Source: Dipylidium caninum (Eukaryota > Platyhelminthes > Cestoda > Cyclophyllidea > Dipylidiidae). From it: a stretch of DNA of 64,000 nucleotides. Below are positions 58,501-64,000 of the stretch, piece by piece. The notes under the pieces are model-generated. The model ran no database searches. It saw nothing but the letters and a program-made list of their open reading frames with translations, and was not told where the DNA came from. The stretch is taken from positions 992,001 to 1,056,000 of the forward strand of contig QEYB01000290.1 of the NCBI GenBank assembly GCA_017562135.1. Direction: 5' to 3'. The translations under genes were made by a program, and so were the position numbers. Within the stretch, counting starts at the first letter, position 1; each line of letters begins with the position of its first letter.

Positions 58501-61500
58501 GTTGTCGTTCTTGAAGTTGTTGGTAGTTTTCCGTGCCTGCTTTTGTGTGAGAAAGATTACTGTCGTGTGTACGATTCCGCCGCTTTGATATAATCGCTCC
58601 ATTGTACGAACATGCACACAAATGCAAACTAATCTCTCTCGGGTGTGGTCCTTCCCATTTGAGTATACTACTTAAATTGAAAGGGAAACGCAGAGGGGTG
58701 GGTTTCTTTTTTCTCCTTGTTCTTCCTCTCAAAAGAGGATAATCGTATGTATTTCCAGAGCCGACTGATTTCGTCATTTCTCCATATTTGATTATTAAGC
58801 ATGAAACTCCAGTTCCTTCTCCGTCTTCCTCGAATAGACGCGGTCGTAAAGGGAAGCGGAGTCTCCCCTCTTTAGAAGCTTGTCATAAAAAAGTGAACCC
58901 CTGGCTTAAGAAGCAGGGAAATTGAGGCAGAAATTATCATATATTTGGAGGCAGAGAATATTTCGAGTTCGCGACTAACGACATTGAAGCACCTTTCTTC
59001 TTTCCTCTAAACACTCTCCCCCCTCCACTCCCCTCCCCCCGCCGATTCGTCCAATAGGGAATTAAAACGAGGGCAGATCCGGGACTATACAAGTCAGGTT
59101 AAACGATACTTTCATGGTTGATTCAGGAGTACATGGGGGTGATTATGAAATATTATATTCGAAGTAAAAAGCTACACAATTACACATCACTTCTATCGGT
59201 TTATGAAATGTAGATTTTTATTTTATCACATCGGAAGCCGCGGCACATTTTATAGTCTGGTGTGTCCGCCCCCCCCCCCCCCCTCCACTTGGCCTCCCCG
59301 TCTGCCTTCTTCCCGCCGACACTTCAGTCAGTAGGCCGATTTAATTTACATACTTTCGGTAACCATACGACGTGTATGTTAAGGAGGTGCTCAAGAAAAG
59401 CGTAAGTTGACTAGTGAATTATTTGTGCCTCTCTACACCTGATAAGCCCTGGAGGCGAATGGGTACTACTTCGCTAAGATCCCTCACCCTCTGCCGCCCA
59501 TATTTTGGCATTTTTGTGCCATTATTTAAGGGATGGAAGAGAGAAAAACCAAGACAAACAAAAACGTGCGCTTGCTTTATCAAGGAACTCTGCGCCTTTT
59601 CGTAGACTTGGATATCTAAGTCATTTCAGGAAGCTGGCACTTTGAGGGATTTGGCTCTTTCCTAAACTTTTTACTTGACTTTATGTGACATCTCGGGCAC
59701 ACCTTAATTCCCCTGGTGCATGTGTATACATGTTCATTGCAGTCAGTTGAAGTGACACTACGCAACTGTGAAATAATCTCCACTCAGTGGTGTTGAAGAA
59801 GTGAACTTGAAAGTCTGACCCGCAAAATGGCACATTTATTAGTTCGAATCGGAACGTTTAGCTCCTCGCGCCTACGTATCACATAACTAAAAGGACGCGG
59901 AAGAAGGAATTTCGCCCTCCTGTCACATGCATATACGCCCTAACGTGTGTGCTTGTGTGCGTGCGTACGTGTGTGTGTATGGGTGTGCGAGCTTTCCCGA
60001 AACAGTCTTCCTTTCTACCACTCTCCTATTCTTTTTCCTCCTCCTCCCTTCCCGGACAACTCACTCCTCTCCGCTCTCTCCATTCACACTACCATCTTGT
60101 GACAATACTCATCTCTTCGCGCCTCTCGGCGTCTACTTTTTTCATTGCCCTACTTTGTTGATTTTCCTATGCCTACATAAAATGCCTTGGTGATGATGGG
60201 AGGAGTAGGCGGAGGAGAACAACGTTTATCCCTCTGTCCCCTCACTTCTTCTCCTCTCTCTGTCTCTGGCCCTGCCCCCACCTTCATTACAGCCCTGTCT
60301 CCACCGCTTAATTCCCCCACTCTTTTTTCGTCTGCCCTTTTAAACTCGCCTATCTGCCCTTTCGTACAGTCGTCTAATTAACATGACAGCGGGTGGGGAG
60401 CAGAACGTAGCATTTCTACCGCGCTGCGACGGAAGGTGTAATATCAAAGGTCAGTGGTGGCCGTTCTCTCCCCACCCTGTGAATTAATTTAGGCGCAACT
60501 AATTGTTCATTCCCCTTTTCTCTGCCCAATTAACACAAATAGGTGAATACAAGGAAAATACTGCTCTCCGAGACCTTCACTCAGGGCATTTTATGCACTA
60601 CTTTAAGACTGCTTGCAGTTTCTCCTTTCATCGTCTACAATTATAAGAGAGTTGTGTAGGGGAATTGGGTTCAGCTTCATTATCATCGTAATTTCGAGAT
60701 TATTCGGTTATTCCTCAGCGTTTTCCGCTTTCCTTGGTGTGAGAGCATAGACGGGAAGTTCATGATTGACACGGCGGTAAGAAAGGACAGAGAAGAAAGC
60801 GCAACAGTGACATGCAGTCCAGTACTTCTGACGCCTAATATGTCACCGATGTCGACCGAAAAGCTCGGCACAGATGATGGAAAAATGCATTTGCCCGTTC
60901 ACATAAACAAACTTTCATAGGGATGGATTTAGCACAGATAGGGCTTTTCCCGGCGTGATAATCGTAAAGTTATTACCATCTAAAGTGGTTGGTAGGGCGA
61001 GGAGGAACGTTTTCACCTCATCTCCGCGCCGTCGCCTCCTCCTTACCTCGCATGTTTTACGTTGATGAAACAGAATTTCTTGTTCATTTTTACAACAAAG
61101 CCTCATTGTAGCTTATGTAAAGCTTTTATTTTTTCCTCCGTGAATATAGTCGCGGAGGTGAGGATAAGACAGTGGAAAAACAAATTTCTAACGGTCACTT
61201 ACACCAAATTTCAGCATATCCATAGTGATTTTGTCAGCTGAATGGAGGGGAGTGATTTGCAAAAACCGGAGAAGATTTGGGGAGAGCAAATGGTGTAGAA
61301 GTTGTCTTCGGCTTCTGTCTCTTAGTGTGTGTGTGTGTGCGTCCCCATACTCATCTCCATCACCAGCCCCTCCGTCCCCAGTCAGTTCCCCCGTGAGGGG
61401 GCACAATGTGCTCTAAACACCGGAAAGATCAAAAGGGGACGATTGTTACACTTGTACGGTCGTCCTCTCTCTCGCTCTCTCTCTCTCTCGCGCTTGCTCC

Positions 61501-63640
61501 CACTCACTCACTCCCTCGCTCTCCTCTCCCCTTCTGCGCTCCCCTCGGCATTACTTGCCGCCTCGTAACAGGTGAAAAACACGGCCGTCGGCCGACGTGT
61601 TTTATAGTTGCATGTACATAACTCCGTTTGTTATTATTATATAGCACACAAACTGTGAACGATCATTAAGGGCGACCACGACGAGGCTGATGAGGATGAT
61701 AATAGTTTGGACAATCATGTGGCAGACCCTTTCGTGTGGGCGTCTGCGTGTGTGTGTGTACGTTTGAGTTTGTAAGTGTAACAAAGAACGGGGTACAAAT
61801 TCAACGGTGATAAAATTTTCTGGTCATGGGACGTTGGGAATTTTTCAGTCGGTCTCTCCCACCCCCTTCGACATCCGCTGTGGTTATTTTCTCCCCACAT
61901 TGTCGAGCACAACTTCACTCTCGTAGAATAGGGAGTGTGGCTACTTCTGTCGTTGTTGTCCATTTAAAATTGCACACTTCCTTAATCTCTGACTCGATTA
62001 ATTAAATCTTCCGTTGACAATTTGTCATAAGTCAATTTCAACACGAGTCCATGGTTAGGTTCTCGTAATAAGTACTTACTAAACTAGAGCGAACTGTCAC
62101 CTTTAGACACTTGTAAACGGCGCCACCACCTCATTATATGTGTGTAAATGTTTGGGTCATCATTCTCCCCTCCCGTCGCCTGTCAGCCCGACGCGGTCAC
62201 TTCAGAGAAATTTCTCTGCACTTCGCGTAAGCAGGACAAACATTCGCCAGTTTTCCCCTTGCCTCTCATGACAGAATGACGAGGAAGGCAGACGATGCAA
62301 CTTGGGGTCTTAAAAAGGTCATTTAGAGGAAAAGTGGCAAGCAAAATCTGCCTCGACTTAAACTAAGGCTGTTTTATCTATTCAAGAAAGAGTGCATGGG
62401 TGTATGGGCGAAGGAAGGTTAGGGTACGGGAAAGTGGGTGGGGAGTGGAGAATAAGGGGGTGAATAAAACATTTTTATTGTCCATCTGGTCAAAAAACCA
62501 TGTATTCCTGTGCGTATCTGTGTATAACGCGCTTCAGCACCCCCGAAACACTGCAACGCGCACATCTATTTTTATATGCGGTTTCATCAAAAGTATTCCC
62601 GCATCTGTAACGATACATGAGGCGATTGTTCTCTAGGGGCTGAGACAGGAACACTTTTCCCTCACTCTCACACACACACACTCCTATAGGGTGGATTTTA
62701 TTATCATAATCATCACCACAATCATCATCATCCATATCGTCGGTGTTGTCGTTTACACCACCTCGGCTAGCACCGCCACCATTAAGATAATGCGAATAAT
62801 AACCATTATTTTCCCCTGTGTGTGTAGAGAGGAGCCCTACTGCCTCACAAAATGGTGTTGGATGTCTTCCGTACCCACCTTCTCGCCCTCACTCAGGTGG
62901 AAATGCAGCAACTCTGGAACCACATAGCCTCCCGTCCAAAATTTCATACCTGAAAGCTGTTTTTCTATTCATTACGAAAAAAGGTTGTACTGAAGTGGCG
63001 AGTTCTCTCAGAAGAGGAAAGAATGACGAAAGGAGTCTTGGGGGACGGATGTTTGTGTATATACGTGTATTTAATTATTAATCATAGTTTCTTACCTCGA
63101 TACTGTGGGTGGTGCTGTCCCCTGAGACTCTTTCCAACGTGCCCAATAACCGTTCCCATCCCTTCGCAGTGAAAATGACTCCCCTCATTAAAGGCGTATT
63201 TAAACATCTAAGTGTCCTACCTCATCACTTCGGTCTGCTTCGTTCGAACCTCTCCTCAGCAGGCGTCAGCTAACACAATTTCTTCACATAAGGCCCCCGG
63301 ACCACGAACATATCAAACTAAAACACAAAAGGCCAGTGTCACAACAGCTTAATCTTTGAAACCTTATTTCACTGTTTCACACGGTCGGTAAAATAGACAA
63401 ACTCCTCTATTCACATTCTCTGTACTGTGACACCGCTACAACTACCAAAGGGCGATCCGTCCCAGTGTGTCTGAGGGAGATAACTCGGTTTCGAGCAGTA
63501 GCTGAACTGCGTACCACTTTCAGCCAGGCAGAAAGCGTTTCCACTTGCCCAAAGGGAGCCTCATTTTGATTCAGAAGGAAAACCTTTCACAGAACACTCT
63601 CGTTACGCCTTCTCAAGTGTGTGTGTGTGTCGCTTTGGCG
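55600..63640. repeat. Microsatellite-dense, GC-richer region with CA/GT and CT arrays
   Basis: Short arrays include GT at about 55604-55633, CA at 55871-55886, GT at 56789-56803, CT at 56949-56966, CA at 56984-56998, GT at 57058-57079, GT at 59942-59985, GT at 61325-61339, CT at 61458-61490, GT at 61745-61759, CA at 62669-62682 and GT at 63616-63630, with C-rich runs between. Many of the open frames are translations of these arrays. No exon with homology was seen over 8 kb. Confidence 0.8.
59269..59283 (+). repeat. C15 homopolymer
   Basis: Fifteen consecutive C residues within a longer C-rich stretch in the gene-poor right part of the window. Confidence 0.95.
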
Positions 63641-64000
63641 CACTTTGCACACGTAAGTCAACCAAACTTGAGATTTATGCCCGACGTATTAATTGCACAA
63701 TGGGGCTAAATGTACCCTGCAACTCAAACAAATCACCTTCATCCGTTTCGCCAGGGGTACACACCATCATCGCTTTCAGTGGTCGTACGTACAAGCCTGA
63801 GGATGTGCTCAAACAGAGGCACGCCCGAAGAGCGTTGGTGAGGGGCGATTCTCCAGCACTCGAAAGGAATTTGTCCGGTCTCGAGAAGGCATGAAAATGA
63901 ATCAAGGTGGTACGATTATGCGGTGAGAAGAGTCGAGGAGTTCGTTCGCCTGATCTTTACATTGTCATCGGCCGAGGCCATGTAACCAGTCAGAATCGTG
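63641..64000. other. Right edge, no supported feature
   Basis: A 91-codon plus-strand open stretch (63619-63894, starting within a GT array) and an overlapping minus-strand stretch are present. The plus-strand end (FSGRTYKPEDVLKQRHARRA) is not low-complexity but was not recognised. It could be part of an exon of a gene continuing beyond the window. Confidence 0.25.

Noticed and set aside
63619..63894. 91-codon plus-strand open frame at the right edge
   Set aside because: Begins inside a GT array without a proper start; not recognised; kept only as a possible partial exon.
1..64000. CRISPR arrays, operons, insertion sequences, tRNA or rRNA genes
   Set aside because: No regularly spaced repeats, bacterial-style gene overlaps, transposase frames or clear tRNA/rRNA sequence were seen; the window is eukaryotic nuclear DNA.

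Overview
The window reads as nuclear DNA of a flatworm (Platyhelminthes), most likely a tapeworm. This is inferred from compact multi-exon genes, several introns of only about 28-45 nt, AG acceptors lying 1-6 nt upstream of start codons (as expected where a spliced leader is added in trans), AT-rich spacers and CA/GT/CT microsatellites. No bacterial, phage or CRISPR features were seen. All exon joins below were made by eye from GT/AG signals, reading phase and resemblance to known families; none was checked by search or RNA data.

Layout: (1) 1.9-3.4 kb, minus: a tandem doublecortin-domain gene, running on toward the left edge. (2) 5.3-16.9 kb, plus: a very large adhesion GPCR with six LamG-like modules, a GAIN/GPS region with a degenerate cleavage site, seven membrane segments and a PPPY tail motif. 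(3) 19.6-25 kb: a tight housekeeping cluster of a DNAJB6-type J protein (minus), SRP14 (minus), NDUFS3 (plus) and PGAM5 (minus). SRP14 and NDUFS3 diverge from a 488-bp gap; NDUFS3 and PGAM5 converge. (4) 28.2-30.1 kb, plus: SLC66A2/PQLC1-like PQ-loop transporter. (5) 30.8-42.6 kb, minus: a VWA-domain block and a 3' block with Tudor-like sequence, probably one gene resembling VWA3A/VWA3B. (6) 44.1-45.7 kb, plus: TMEM35/NACHO-like receptor chaperone. (7) 47.5-50.7 kb, plus: ATF7IP/windei-like chromatin cofactor with an apparent one-base frame break in its last domain. (8) 51.9-52.4 kb, plus: a small unrecognised three-exon gene. (9) 52.5-64 kb: no supported gene; GC-richer and dense in microsatellites, perhaps a long intron or intergenic/regulatory DNA.

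The genes do not form one pathway. SRP14 (protein targeting), NDUFS3 and PGAM5 (mitochondria) and the J protein (proteostasis) are housekeeping genes packed together. The adhesion GPCR, NACHO-like chaperone and VWA/Tudor gene are the more lineage-flavoured content. The adhesion GPCR is the most unusual item.
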